From Garcia nutans (lineage: Eukaryota; Streptophyta; Magnoliopsida; Malpighiales; Euphorbiaceae): 64,000 bases of DNA. How positions within the stretch are numbered: position 1 is the first letter of the stretch; each line of letters opens with the position of its first letter. The translations under genes were made by a program, and so were the position numbers. The DNA is taken from contig CANTUV010000009.1 in assembly GCA_947685225.1 (NCBI GenBank), positions 3,348,001-3,412,000 on the forward strand, given 5' to 3'. The notes under the pieces are model-generated. The model was not told the DNA's origin. It did no database searches and was given only the letters and a program-made list of their open reading frames with translations. Positions 42,033-54,696 of the stretch are shown here, one piece after another.

Positions 42033-44004
42033 TTGTCAGTCTGGAAACAACCAACTCACAGAAGAGCTCGATAAACTCATTGGCAGCCAAAACGTTCTGC
42101 TCTCTGATTACATGCTCAACCTACAACAACATGTTTACGAGTTATGTCAATCTACTGATGTTGAGTATCAGTTTTCTAAAATCAATGTTTCATGCTGATC
42201 TGTTCCCAATTCCGAATCCCTTTTAAAATTGCAGAGGTAGACTGTTGCAAACCTCATCTCAGGATAGTCTAAGTAAAGGTCACCTACAACAACATTCAAC
42301 TGTTGAGAAACTATTGTAATGTGCCTTTGCTCACATTTTATTTCCTTCATAATCTTCATTGCAAATGAGGAAAAAAAACACACAATGCGTACGAACTTTA
42401 GAGCATTTATGCAAGTGACTTGAGCATACAACAACAACAACAACAACAAAGCCTTAATCCCAAGTCAATTGGGGTCGGCAATATGGATTCTTCTTTTCCA
42501 CTTAATACGATTTAAGGTTATCTCTTCTGATAGATGTTACATCATAAGATCATTTTGGACCACCTTTGATCAAGTCAGTTTAGGCCTACCTCTGCCTCTC
42601 TTAGTTATATCTACTCTAACTTGTTCAGTTTTTCTAACTGGCGCATCGCTAGGTCTTCGTTTCACATCGCTAGAAGTAGGGTTGCGGTAGGTGACAACCA
42701 GCGTAAAACTTTTGTCACATCTCATGATATGGATTCTAAAAATAAGTGACTTGAGCATATTAACATAAAATCATTGAATTTTCATTTTTGGCAAGCAAGA
42801 AGAATTTTGAAAAGGAAGGACATTTACAAGACTCGCTTGAGGATTCTATATATTTTTTCTATGCAACTAACACAGTGATTTCTATTTCAAAATTAGTAAA
42901 ATTGTAGAATTACTTTACGAGTTGTATTCAAAGCTTTAAGCATTACATTGCTAACGGATAGTACGCATGGTAGGGCAATATGGAGGGATCACAATATTGA
43001 CCACAATTCCATGCACAATGGGGCTTTATATCATTGCAACTCCAATGGTATGATTTAGATCAATTTCTAACAGAAGCATAAATATTGCCAAGAAACACAA
43101 TGCACTCAATTTGAATATCATTTCAAATTCACTCAACACCTGAATGAAATCCCTAATCGTCACAAGATTTTAAGCCAAACAGAATCCAATCAGCATAAAA
43201 AGTGTTAACTGGGAGGAGTTTGCAGTCCCCATTCCAGTTCTTTGAGAAATTGGTATTTCCTTTGAATCAAAATTCTGTTCTGCTAGTGCAAGACTAAACT
43301 GTACTTCAAGGCCGGGTAACTCAATCACTAAATAAACAAGCAGTATTATCAATTTAAAGAATTTTCATCCAATGGGTATATAACAAAAGCTGATTAAACA
43401 CATTTATGGTTAAAAGAACAAACTTTTAACTCACAAATCCAAAAAGTTTCTTCCTTTTTTTACTGTTCTTTTTCTTTTTGGCACAAGAACATGAATTCTC
43501 AGAAATGGTCACAGATGTTAATATAACTTGTTTAAAACCCAAAACTGAAATAATGTTCAAACCTAACTTGACAGTAAAACCCAAATGCGCAAATTGCTCA
43601 ATTTTCTGAGAAGATTCAAGAGCAAAAACTAGAGAAAATATAAAATTGTACCCTTATACGAGCAGTGGCATCTTGACCAGACTGAAGAAGCAATGCAATG
43701 TCTCTCCTCATCTGCCTCACCACCACCTCTCTCTTGTTTCGCAGCAACTTTATCCTCGCCACGGCCATTTTCGCCGCTGTTTTACTATTTTCCACAAAAC
43801 CCCAAAAGAAAAAAACACACAAAATAATTACTGATCAAAACAATAAAACAATACCCAACAGCTAAAGCAGAGAAAAAACAAATTTTCTTGGCAACCAAAC
43901 AAAAGGTGGCTTAAAAAAGAACAAAAAGGGTATGCAAGAAAGCTGAAAATGTACCATCTGGAGGAGCTAAAGTGTGGGCGAAAAATGGAAAGAGTGAGCT
44001 TCAT
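42017..44004 (-). CDS. IST1-like gene (Regulator of Vps4 family), first three exons only
   Basis: Minus strand. Exon 1 43955-44004 begins MKLTLSIFRPHFSSSR; donor GTAC; a codon split by intron 1 gives Cys. Exon 2 43652-43784 encodes KTAAKMAVARIKLLRNKRE and MRRDIALLLQSGQDATARIR. Exon 3 42017-42120 encodes VEHVIREQNVLAANEFIEL and FCELVVSRL, and ends at a GTGAGT donor. Phases agree (50+133 = 61 codons, then 104 nt). This is the N-terminal half of the IST1 domain, which binds ESCRT-III and Vps4 at multivesicular endosomes in vacuolar sorting. The remaining exons (about DLKEGIASL onward) are absent: right after the third donor lies the outer Copia relic. A truncated RNA is possible; a normal protein is not. 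Intron 2 holds a retroposon. Confidence 0.85.
42429..42743 (-). mobile_element. SINE/LINE-like retroposon in IST1 intron 2
   Basis: 315 bp ending in a (GTT)n tail on the minus strand, with a perfect 16-bp target duplication AAGTGACTTGAGCATA at 42413-42428 and 42744-42759. The segment ACGCTGGTTGTCACCTACCG near its 5' end resembles plant Au-type SINEs; the middle reads RGRGRPK in one frame, a peptide common to LINE-related plant repeats, so it may be a SINE sharing a LINE tail. Confidence 0.85.
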
Positions 44005-44400
44005 GAGCTTCTTCGTGTGAGAAGTGGCCACACCAGTTACAGTCATGGCTGTGGAACAGAAAAAATTGTGTTTAATTCAGAGAAAGTTATAGTATGGTCG
44101 AGTAACGGTCTATTTGACTCTGTCTTGAAGAAAATAGTGATTATGTGCATTGGATCGGAAGGTTTAGAAAGGCTAAAAGAGGCGCCGACCTTGTTGATTG
44201 ATGCGACTGATGGGTTAGAAGGAAAAATAGCCGTTATGTTGCTTAATACGTGGGGTTTTATGGGTGCAAATATGATGATGCTCAAATCCCAAAGCAAGCA
44301 TGTTCTGAAATTTGCCTTATATGCAAAAGAAAAAAAATCCTTTTATAAATTATAATTATAGTTTGAATTACAACTTAAAAAAATTTAATTCTAAAAATCA
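44005..44400. other. IST1-like upstream region
   Basis: Upstream of the IST1-like ATG. An in-frame upstream ATG exists at 44046 but the family N-terminus favours 44004. Overlapping open frames on both strands (43972-44355 plus, 44043-44297 minus) show no family motif. Confidence 0.45.
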
Positions 44401-47224
44401 CTCTAATGTCATCTTATGAATCAATTATCTTAACAATAAATACATTCCTTATGTGTGCGTGTGGATATGAGCCAATTTTTAAAAAGCAACGGGTGAAAAT
44501 CGCTTCTTATTAATGTTCTTTGTAAATTTGGAATGTTTACATAACATGATATCAATATATGTATCTACGTGGTTTATAACCATACTGATATTAATGCTAT
44601 ATCAGCATACTATGTTAGTAATATCACATCATTTATTATTTCTACTAGCATGAAATTAAGAAATGAATAATATAAAAATAAATTTAAAAAAGAACAATGA
44701 ATATTAATTGAACAGGAATTTATACAGTATACGGTAATTCATTTGTGACGTTTTCAATATTTATAGCTGTTAACTTATCTTTTCAAAGCAATAATTTTTT
44801 TATATTCATAATACGCATATAAAATATATAAATATATACATAATATTTATAAAATACATAAAAAATAAATATAAATATAAACACAATATACACAAAATAT
44901 AAAATATTTATATAGTATCTAAACGATAAATTTAATTTTTTAATTATATGTACATAAGATACATGTATACAATATAAAAATAACATGCACATAATATTAT
45001 ACAATATTTACAGATATCGACACATATTTATACAATATATATAATATTTATACAATATCTATATATTTTTTTAATAAATTACACATGTAAAGAGAGAAAA
45101 TATTTAAAAAACTCGAACATGAAATATATATGGGAGCAATATACAATTCTGGCCACCAGGCTATACATTGGTGATACACAATATCTATATAATAAAATTA
45201 ATATTTTTTTGTCTTTATTTTTTATATATAATATATAAATTTATTTTAATAATTTTTATTAATGTATTTTTCTATATTTTATTTTTTATATTATTTTTGT
45301 GAGGGTTATTTTTTATTTATAATTAAAATTAATTTTTTTTCTTTTTAAAATGATTAATAGATTTTATTTGTTGAAAATATTATTTAAAATATTAATTTTT
45401 ATTATTTTATTGAAATATATTTATCTAATAGAAAATTAAAAAAAAGATGAAATTTGAAGTAAAATATTATTTATAATGAAAAATGAGATATTTTAAAAAA
45501 TAGTGAGAAATTAGATAATTTTAAAAATTTGATCCAATTTTTTTAAGAGTATAAATATTTTTTATAGTATTTAAAAATATATATTTTTATGGGTAATTTT
45601 ATAGAAAAGCCCTTCTCTCAATTATAAACACACGGAGAAAATCGCATAATATGTTATTTTTTTAATTTAAAAAAATTATAACTTTTAAAAATTTTAAAAA
45701 GTATTTTTTAAAAAAATTTAATTAGAATATATCATATATATATACACATCTGATATATAAAATATGCACTTTTATAAATACCAACTAGTATAAATTGAAA
45801 GTTAAAACTTAAAACTTAATAAAATAATTTGTGTAAGAAGAACTTGCGTTCTTATCATACTTTCAATTAATAAGACTCAAAAAAAGGTTTTATTCTTACT
45901 TTTATTTTTATTACGTTTTATTATTAATTATATATAAAAAAAGAGAATATATAGAATATAAACTCAAAACTTAATTCGGAACAACATACGCTTTTAATCA
46001 CTAAAATCTATATTAGGTGGTTTTTATTTTTATTACTTTAGATCTTATTAAATAAAGTATGATGTACTTTTAAGGTTGTTTTGTATTTATACTTCACTTA
46101 GTATATATTTAGAGGAATCTGATTTTATAATTATACGAGACCTAAAGTTTTTTTTTAGATATACATATATATTTTTAAAAATTAATTTTTTGACGTTAAT
46201 TTTTATTTTTTTCTAGTTTTAGTATAAAAAAATAAATACGTGCATAACATATATAAAATAAATATTCAACAATACAAACTACATCTATAATAGCTACAAC
46301 ATATCTACAACACAGCTACAGAATATTTTTAATATTTGTTCATTTTTATATTTTTTAATTTTTTATTCTCGTAATATTCACTTAAAATTCAATAATTTTT
46401 ACATAAAAAATATATAATTTAAATAATAAACACAGAACATACATACAATATTTATAAAAACATCTACAATATTTATGAAATATACATAAAATATCTATCA
46501 AATATCTATATAACATATACATAATGAAATTGTGTGTATTTTTTTATTTTTTTATTATATAATATGTAAAATTTATTTAAAAATAAATTTAACGATTTTT
46601 ATTAATATATTTTCATATATTTTACTTTTTTATTGTTATTTATTTTTTATAATTAAAATTAAAACTTTTTCCTTTATAAACAATCATAATTTTTATATGA
46701 TGAAAAATAATTTAAAATATTAATTTTTATTATTTTATTAGAATATATTTATTTAATAGTAAAGTTTGAAAAAAAAAAGATGAAAATTAAAGTAAAATAT
46801 TGATTATAGTGAGGAAAGAAGTATTTTTAAAAAAAATAAAAACTTTTATTTTAGTAAGGAATAAAGTATTATTGAAACTTTACTTTAATTTTATTTTTTT
46901 ATAAAAATATAAATATTTTTAGTATTTGTAGTATTTTAGGAATAAAAATTATTTTTTTAGGTAGTTATGTAAATATTCTTATATTTTATTCCTTCATTTT
47001 ATCTAGTTGATTAATAAAAAGGAAAGATTTATTTCTCAAATTAAAGTTACTCGCTAAGTAAATGTCAATAATTATTATAATTAGACGGTGATTTTAAGCT
47101 ATATAAATTGTATTACTTTAAGCTTTTGTCTAATATAAGAAATTAACCATAATACCTACACTAAATTGACAATATAGGAGATTTGAACCTTTTTATAGCT
47201 CTATGTGATATTCAATTGAGAAGG
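44401..47224. repeat. Very AT-rich DNA with a diverged ~1.3-kb-spaced direct repeat
   Basis: No gene seen. Sequence at about 45200-45560 recurs at 46510-46870 in the same order (ATTTTTTATAATTAAAATT, AGTAAAATATT words). TACAATATTTATA-type words also cluster at 44820-45070 and 46420-46520. This could be a decayed LTR pair or a tandem duplication; ends are not clear. Confidence 0.4.
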
Positions 47225-47241
47225 AAAAGGAAATTTCTGTT

Positions 47242-47426
47242 TTTTTTTTTAATTCATTGGAGGGATTTAACCCATGGACTACACAATAGGGGGTAGTCCT
47301 CCCCTATCAACACTCATCATAAGGATGATCAACACTCACCACAAAGGTGACGGAATGGGAAATCGAACCCGTGACCAACTGGACACATCACAGCGCACTA
47401 ACCAACTAGGCTAGGCCCTCAGCCCC
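47242..47426 (-). mobile_element. tRNA-derived SINE
   Basis: 185 bp on the minus strand. The 5' part has a box A TAGCCTAGTTGGTTAGTGC and, about 30 bp on, a box B GGGTTCGATTTCC, the pol III promoter of tRNA-derived SINEs. The 3' end is an A-run. A perfect 17-bp target duplication AAAAGGAAATTTCTGTT flanks it at 47225-47241 and 47427-47443. Confidence 0.92.
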
Positions 47427-47443
47427 AAAAGGAAATTTCTGTT

Positions 47444-48223
47444 AGTTTCAACTTCTAATAGCTTTCAGCAAATATTCTCTAAAAAATAAAATATCTAATC
47501 TAATTAATACATTTCCAAATTGGGGATAATTTTTAACAACTTATCTAGGAAAATGAAAATGGATTTAAATAGAAAACTACACAAATATAATCAACTTAAA
47601 ATTATTTTCAAAGGTAATTAAATGATTACGAATATTATATTCCAAAAGAAAGATTATGAATATTGGTAAATTTTAAGTGATTAGTATAATAATTTCTAAC
47701 AGAGTAAGTTAAAGTCCAATTAGGATCATGACAATAAAAATAAACTCTATTTTTTTTATTAATTACATATTGAGAAGAGAGCTTTTAGAAATCAAAGTCG
47801 AGACTTAATCAAGAGCGACACATACTCCTGACTATTAAATTATAATTGGTGATTAAAAAATAATATTGTGTCAATTTTTAATTAATTTATCATTCTAATT
47901 AAGAATTTTAATTGAAATAACAGCGATACCATATATTTTTCAAAAAAAGAAAAAAAAAAGGATACCATATAATTTCTCTTGTAACTTGTACACAATCAAC
48001 ACAAACAAAGTTTCTCTATAGAATTTGAATTTTATTTTATGATTTTACATAATATACAATGAAATATCCACACTTACACTAATAGTCATGAATCAGTGTT
48101 AAACACATATAAAAGTTATAGTGGCTCTTCCCAATACTTGCAAAAATAGAAAAAGAAAAATTCATGTAGATCGTCGAAAAAATTGAGAATCCTACTGTAG
48201 TCATACAAATGACCAACGAAAAT
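47444..48223. other. Intergenic DNA, 3' flank of the DUF241 gene
   Basis: AT-rich, no motif recognised. The 3' UTR of the DUF241 gene would lie at its right end on the minus strand. Confidence 0.5.
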
Positions 48224-49188
48224 TCACTCTAATTTGTGAGAAACTATATTCAGCAGGGAGACTCTAGTATGAATCAAATGTCTAAGTAAGCATTCCAATT
48301 CATTTTCGAATTCTTCCATTCTAATATCCAAAATTTCAAGCATTTTCTGCGCAGATTGTATCTTCTGCAGCTCTAAATCTTTATCTTCCAACAGATTAGT
48401 AAGTGCAAGATCCACATTCTCTAACTCATTCATGTTCTCCTGCTGCCATTCACATGCTACAACTGCTCCTCTGTACACAAATTTTGAAAGCAAAGACCAT
48501 TTACTAGGCTTTGGTTTCCAGATTGGTACAGAGAGGAAAATCAAGAGTGAACTAATTGCAGAAATAGTAACCCAACTTGTTTCTTTAAGTCCTTTCACTA
48601 CTGCAGATAGATAATGATCTTCTGTTTTTAACAGAGGAAGCTCTGCCTCTGCTGATATGCCATCCTTTGGCTTCAATGATGCAAGAAAATTTGCAGCTGC
48701 TTTTGTCATCATCTTTCTTGAGCAAATATAAGCATTGACATTTCTTTCAATGCTGGAAGTTGAATCCCCTCCTCCTTTGCTTCTTCGAAAAGCTGATTGA
48801 AGCTCTCGGATAGATTCTTTCATCAACAAAATTGTATCTCTTGTATTGCTACATATATCCAAGTACTTAATCAAGTCATCTAACATTTCATCACTTACCC
48901 ATTTCTCTTCTTGAAGATTTGATAAAGATTGTTGGGTCATTGGCAAATTTAGTAAATCTTCTATGTACTTGTATATCTTTCCAAGGCCAGATAATCGAGC
49001 TCGAATTGTTTCTGCATTTGTTGATGATGATGATAGCTCCCAAGAACTGAACTTGTTAAGTTCTTCTTCGATTTTGCATAGAGTAGGATACTAGGATGTG
49101 ATTTAGCAGGAAAGCTAAATGAACGAACATTATAACTAGAACAAGTAGACTTTGTTAATAAAGCAGGCATAGTTAGTTTTCTTAACAT
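48224..49188 (-). pseudogene. DUF241 (BPS1-like) protein gene with one frameshift
   Basis: Minus strand, no intron, as usual for the family. The N-terminus from 49188 ends in VRSFSFPAKSHPSI, the DUF241 start signature. Near 49076-49088 the frame changes (one base missing or two extra); the other frame then reads CKIEEELNKFSSWEL, LSGLGKIYKYIEDLLNLPMT, DEMLDDLIKYLDICSNTRD and so on to a coiled-coil-like C-terminus (about residues 195-240 from 48946) ending at 48224. Together about 320 residues, a normal family length. WVTISAISSLLIFLSV is a possible membrane segment. Role unknown for most members; Arabidopsis BPS1 limits a root-derived mobile signal but belongs to a broader relative group. A single break in an otherwise clean gene could be an assembly error, a recent mutation or a late pseudogene. 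Confidence 0.8.
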
Positions 49189-50159
49189 GAAATTGGTGAA
49201 ATTTGAACTAGCAGAGTTGGGTTTATAGTATTACAATGAGACTAGAAGAGTCTTGTAGGTCCTCAAAGGCATGTGATGGTTTTAAATAAATGAAATGATT
49301 TTGTTTTTATGTCTAAAAAAAGGACAAAATCTTTCCTTACATGATAATACAATCGCAAGGTTGTTATAAGAATACAATGTATGGAACTATTGCTTTTATC
49401 TATCTTTCTATTCTTCTCATGCACTGGCTTTCCCCCACCGCCAATATCTAGTTTGTTATCTATATTTCAAGTTCTATGGATTTGAAGAGCTTTGAAACTG
49501 TAGATTTTTGAGATATGGAAAAGATTAGGAACCTTCTTAAAATATAAGTTAAGTTTGAAATCTAGATGAATATTGATAGTTAATGTTCGCAAATTATGAA
49601 GGTAATATCATTTGTTTATAGCTGCACGAATGGCATGTTATCACTTTGCTTCCTTTTCCCTTCAATTTGCTACCTGTTTTTAGACATTTGTTTGGTATTT
49701 GGATTATATTATTAATCATTTACAGAACATATGATTTTTACTAAATCCATATCCATGAATCCTACTTCTGTACCTGTTCTAATAGTAGTTTTTTTTTGTG
49801 CCCCTATTTTATTCTACGCTTATATAAATACATTTCTCAGAATTTATATAACCAACTCTGATTAATTCTAAGATTTTATTGATTTAAGTTCAGTTGAGTA
49901 GGAAACAGACAATTGTCTAATTCTAAAAATTCTTTTTTAAAGTTACTAATTAGAGTCTTATAATCATAAAAGTATTTTTTTCTTCCAAAAGAAACGAAGG
50001 AAGAGGGTTAAAATTTCAATAGATACAGAGGATCTCATAGAAGAATGAACCACATGCTGAGTAAATTATAATCATCAAGAAATTACCGTAACTTGCAAAT
50101 GTCAGCTTCTGCATAATTAATAAATATATATATAGTATGTGTTGTGATATTAGTGCCCC
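49189..50159. other. Upstream region of the DUF241 gene
   Basis: No gene seen. Promoter elements cannot be assigned with confidence. Confidence 0.4.
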
Positions 50160-51036
50160 TGTTGGAATTTATGATGAGCTCGGTTTAAGTTCATTAAATT
50201 TTAGATTGTTGAATTTAAAGTGGGCTTCACATTAAATTTTGGAGTAATGGATTTAGATGTGTTTTTTGGATTGCAAATTTGTGATGGACTTTTTGATTGA
50301 AGAGAGTGGGCTTCTTATTGATTTATGCTTCTTATTGATTTGGACTTCTTGACATTTTATCCTTCAAACCAATCAATTAATATTCTCATTTTTTCTTTTT
50401 TATTTTTTTGATGTGGAACTTTTCACTTTACTTTAACACTCCCCCTTAAGTTCAACGGGCATGATCTAATTGCGACTTGTCTTTATTTATCCTGAACTTA
50501 CATTCCTTAAATTTCAGAGGCTTCAGGTCTATCTCTATTTTTTTGCCAAAACTTGTACTTCTTCATTTGAAACATCAGAGGCCACAAGTTATTGCATGAG
50601 TCTTTCTTATTTTTTGGGCTTCAGGTTTTGGGCCGCAAATCTTAAATTTTTTATGGATCTTGACTTGTTTGTTGTCGGTCCGAATTTGCCAGGTATATTT
50701 TATTATCTTGGACTTTGGATCATTGGACCGCAAGGTCATATCGGCTTTGATACCATAGTAGAATTTGTGATGGGCCCGATTCAAGTTCATTAAATTTTAG
50801 AGTGTTGGATTTGAAGTGGACTTGAGATTGAATTTTGGAGTGATGGATTTGGATGTGTATTTTGGTTTGCAAATTTGTGATGGACTTTTTGATTGTAGAG
50901 AGTGGGTTTCTTATTGATTTAGGCTTCTTGATAAAATGGTTTCGGTCATTTTATCCTTCAAACCAATCAATTAATAATATCATTTCTTCTTTATTGTTTT
51001 TTTTTTTGATGTGGGACTTTCTACTTTACTTCAACA
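50160..51036 (-). mobile_element. TRIM (terminal-repeat retrotransposon in miniature)
   Basis: Two similar ~280-bp direct repeats, 50160-50438 and 50756-51036, both ending in CAACA/TAACA, enclose only 317 bp. Next to the right repeat GGCTTTGATACCA (50743-50755) is the complement of a Met-tRNA primer-binding site with one mismatch over its core; next to the left repeat CCCCCTTAAG is the complement of a polypurine tract. The element therefore reads on the minus strand and has no coding capacity. CCCC on both sides may be a short target duplication. The repeats carry GATGTGGGACTTT, a word common in plant TRIM LTRs. Confidence 0.85.
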
Positions 51037-51780
51037 CCCCTGGCTTAAGTTTTATATAGGGTTGGCAACAGATAGAGTATTCGTGAAAAATGTCATATCC
51101 AAATTAAAATCTGTTTAATTTTTAAAATATCCAAATATGTTTAAACTCAATTATAGTTATAATCGTATATGTCCTAAATCTGTTTAATATTACTTATTTA
51201 CTATCTGAATCTATTTAATTACACGTTTAAATATAAAAATATTATAAAATTTAAAATATAAATTATAAATTATAAGTTTTTAATTAAATAATTATGAATA
51301 AATATTTAATATTAATATAATTTTATTAAAAATAATTTTATATCATATAATTTTATAATTAAAATAAAATATAATAAATATATAATTAAAATTTTAATAA
51401 TATATAATTAATATATAATTAAGTTTGAATAATGAATATCCAATGGTCTATATCCAAATTTAATTCAAACCTATTATAAATAGTAATAATATTATTTATA
51501 TTCATTTAAATCTGTTTATAAATTATTTATAATTTATATAAATTAATAGAAATAAATTAGATATCTCAAAATATCTAATTTATTGTCACCCTTAATTTTA
51601 CATTGCTGGCCTAGGCCATTTGAGAGGTGGTGAAAGCTAATTAATTGAAAATGGAAAAGAAAAGAGTATATTAGGTATAGAATCATGCCTAGAGATCATT
51701 GGAATCTTAACGTAGATTATTATGTGAAGATTCACGCTATTAATCAATATGGAACTTATGAGCCGTTATTTAAAGCAAAG

Positions 51781-51811
<31 letters not shown>

Positions 51812-53150
51812 TTACATTAATATATTTTCTTATTGAATAGGAAAAAAAGGCAAAGTAATAAATGATTTTATTATTTGATAAAAAAATAACATTATCTATT
51901 ATATTTTTAAATTTTATTTTTTATAGATAATATTTTATTTTTTTATTATAATTTTATTATAAATTATATAAAATTTATAAATTCATAATAAATTTATTGT
52001 AAACTAATAAAAATTTAGTATTTTAATAAATATTTTATCAATTTTGATATTTTAATAAATAATTTATAAATATAATAAATTTAAAATTATTTTTATATTT
52101 TTATCAAAAAAACCTTATTTGATTGATTAAATAGAAGTGGCCATGAAGAAGTGGGCCTTACATGAAGCTTTAAAGTGATGAAATGTGGATAAATTTAGTT
52201 GATTTTTTTAGTATAATGAAGAGTTAAAATCAGTAAATTTGTGAATTTTGAGGTTAATTATATAGATTTCTTAAAATTTATTTTATAAAAATAAAATTTC
52301 TAAACTTTTAATTTTATCCCAATAAAATTTTTAAAATTATTTTCTGACTATTATATTAATATGATAATAATATTTCATCACAGGATAAAAAAAAATAATT
52401 TTCACTAATAATATATTTTACGCTAATAATATTAAAATTGAAAATTGATAAGACAATTTTTAATTTAAAATGAACTCTAAAATTAAATACGGAAGTAAAA
52501 ATATCCGAAAGAGATAATGAATTGATTGAAAGTGTGTTTAAAGAGAATGATATTGATTTTTTCCACTCAAGGACTAATAAATTTATAGTGTTTTGATCAT
52601 GAAAATTGCTCCAATAAACTTTCATCTGTGAATTTGTGGTGTAAATAGAAATCAAAATTTTTTATTTGTTTCCACAGATAATGCCTGACTATTATGTCAT
52701 TTTTTGGTGGTTAAAAAATATTTTTATTAAGATAAAATTTGAAATTTAAGAATTTTATTTTTATAAAATAAAGCTTGAAAATTTTAATAAAATAAAAACA
52801 AAATTTGAGAACCATCGCCGTAATTAACCCTGAATTTTGAAGAATGTTAGATGCTCTAATCTCAAATAAAAAAAAATTAAGATTTCATTCAAACTAAAAA
52901 CTGAAATGGGAATTTTCTGAGTCCATATAAAGCCAAGATTCAAATCGGTCAAATCGCTTCAATAAGTGATAATTGGGTTGAAAAAAGAAAAAAAAAAGTT
53001 TTTAAGTCATTTTCTCAATAAAAAGCATAATTATTGAAGCAAGTGAATTGTCATGGAATCTGTGATTAAAAAAATCTGACACTTCTTCTAATATTTGAGG
53101 TCTAGAATTTTTATTTTATTATTATTTTTTTAATCCTTTTTCCCCTGCAA
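51037..53150. other. AT-rich intergenic DNA
   Basis: No gene seen. Includes a (TA)n tract at 51780-51810. The stretch 51850-52110 resembles the complement of 53690-53990 (TTTATAAAATATTTA and TAAACTAATGAAAAT-type words), so two related AT-rich MITE-like pieces may lie in opposite orientation here. Confidence 0.4.
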
Positions 53151-53159
53151 AATCTACTG

Positions 53160-53420
53160 CATACAAGATAATTTTGCTGAGGAGGCTTTGAATCAAAGAA
53201 CTCATTAAAAATTGTCAATGTCTTCAATGCTTACTCCAAAGCCTCTAGCTTTCTTTGTGCAATTTGCATCTTCTCAAAATTAGGCCTCTCTAATAAAGAA
53301 TCAACACTTTCTAATTGATTCTAAATTTCTTGCTTTTCTTCACATGCTGTTGCTCCCTCGCGCATTAACTTTAAAACCTTATTCTACTTTGTTTTGGCTT
53401 TGTAATCCTTTAGGACATGT
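53160..53420 (-). pseudogene. DUF241 C-terminal relic
   Basis: Minus strand reads KLMREGATACEEKQEI, QLESVDSLLERPNFEK and MQIAQRKLEALE with a stop after QEI and another after LEALE. This lines up with ACEWQQENMNELENVDLAL and IQSAQKMLEILD in the gene at 48224. It is a 5'-truncated duplicate about 4.5 kb away in the same orientation. Confidence 0.7.
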
Positions 53421-54164
53421 TTGGTACACCCTGGAATTGAGAAAAGAACCTTATTCCAAGAATAGGATTTCTTTATTTGTTTTCATACACAAATAATTTA
53501 TTTTTCTACATATTTGAATAATTCTAATAATTTCAATTTTTATTAGTAAGATATATAATATTAAGCATAATTATTAATTTAATCAATACATTTTAGTTAT
53601 TGATTAAAGTATAATAATTAATCAATAAATTATTTTTTAAGTATAATAAATTATTTTTAGAATAATCAATAAATTGTTTTTAAGTATAATACAAAAAAAA
53701 AATTCTAAATTTACCTATTTATAAAATATTTATCAAAATTTCAGAATTTATAAAATATTTACTAAAATATCAGATTTTCATTAGTTTACAAAGAGTTTAC
53801 AAAGAGTTTATAATGAGTTTATCATGAGTTTATAATAAATTTATAATAAATTTATGAATTTTACACAATTTATAATGAGTTTATTGTGAGTTTATAATAA
53901 AATTACTAAAATATCTCTGATAAAAAAGTAAAATTTTTAAAAATGTGATGGAGGGTGTAATTTTTTCTATAAATATTTTTTTCTATAAATATTTGATAAT
54001 AATAAAAATATTTTTAAGGCGTGTTAGCTTTATATATTTTGGGGCTGGCCCAATATCCATTCCATGCAAAAATAAGAAACATTTATAGGAAATTACATCA
54101 TATACCCACATTTAAGATTTATATTTCAAAAATATCGTCTGTTGCTTTGTCTTTTTTTTTTCCT
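53421..54164. repeat. AT-rich DNA with an AGTTTATAATGA-type minisatellite
   Basis: Between 53795 and 53910 a unit of about 12 bp (AGTTTATAATGA, AGTTTACAAAG and variants) is repeated roughly nine times. No gene seen. Confidence 0.5.
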
Positions 54165-54440
54165 GGTACATACAGGTGAGAAAAGCTCACAGAGAGAAAC
54201 TAACAGGGATAAGCCACTCCATAAACATCATGAGAAAGCCACAATAATAAAATCCCAAGAGCTCTGTCTATAATAGTATAACCTTGTTCAAAGTGTCTTG
54301 TCATACTTGTTAAAGCATCTGCTGCATGATTAGCTTCATGAAAAACATAGCAGAAAAGAATAACATCAAAACAAGTGATCAAATTATTAATTGCTAAAAG
54401 AAGAGATTAACAACTACTCAGCTTGTGCCAATGACCCAAG
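54165..54440 (-). pseudogene. LINE-type RNase H tail fragment
   Basis: Minus strand reads INNLITCFDVILFCYVFHEANHAADAL: the F-H/R-E-A-N-x-x-A-D-x-L pattern of the RNase H-like domain of plant LINEs. It ends in an A-run at about 54160, the expected 3' poly(A). Everything upstream is missing. Confidence 0.55.
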
Positions 54441-54696
54441 ATCATATGCAATTATTCAATTATATGTAATGATGAGGTGGACTCCAATGACTCTTATTCG
54501 GATTCTTTCTTGATTAGCTCTTCTACTTGCAAGACAACAGACAAAGGGATCGAGCTTCAATGATGAGACTTCGATGTATAAGTCAGTAGCTAGTCTGTCT
54601 GCAAGTGGACGAGCTCAATGGGTTAAAAAAAGATAATTTACATGTAAGGATCAATCTCCTATTTATAGTTGAGAGATATGAGACAATATCTGCATA

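Noticed and set aside
43972..44355. A 127-codon open frame on the plus strand
   Set aside because: It overlaps exon 1 and the upstream region of the IST1-like gene on the other strand, and no family resemblance was found.
45200..46870. A young LTR retrotransposon in the AT-rich region
   Set aside because: The direct repeats are too diverged and lack TG/CA ends, a primer-binding site and a target duplication.
47340..47426. A tRNA gene
   Set aside because: Boxes A and B are present, but there is no cloverleaf with a proper acceptor stem; the A-tail and the 17-bp duplication make it a SINE.
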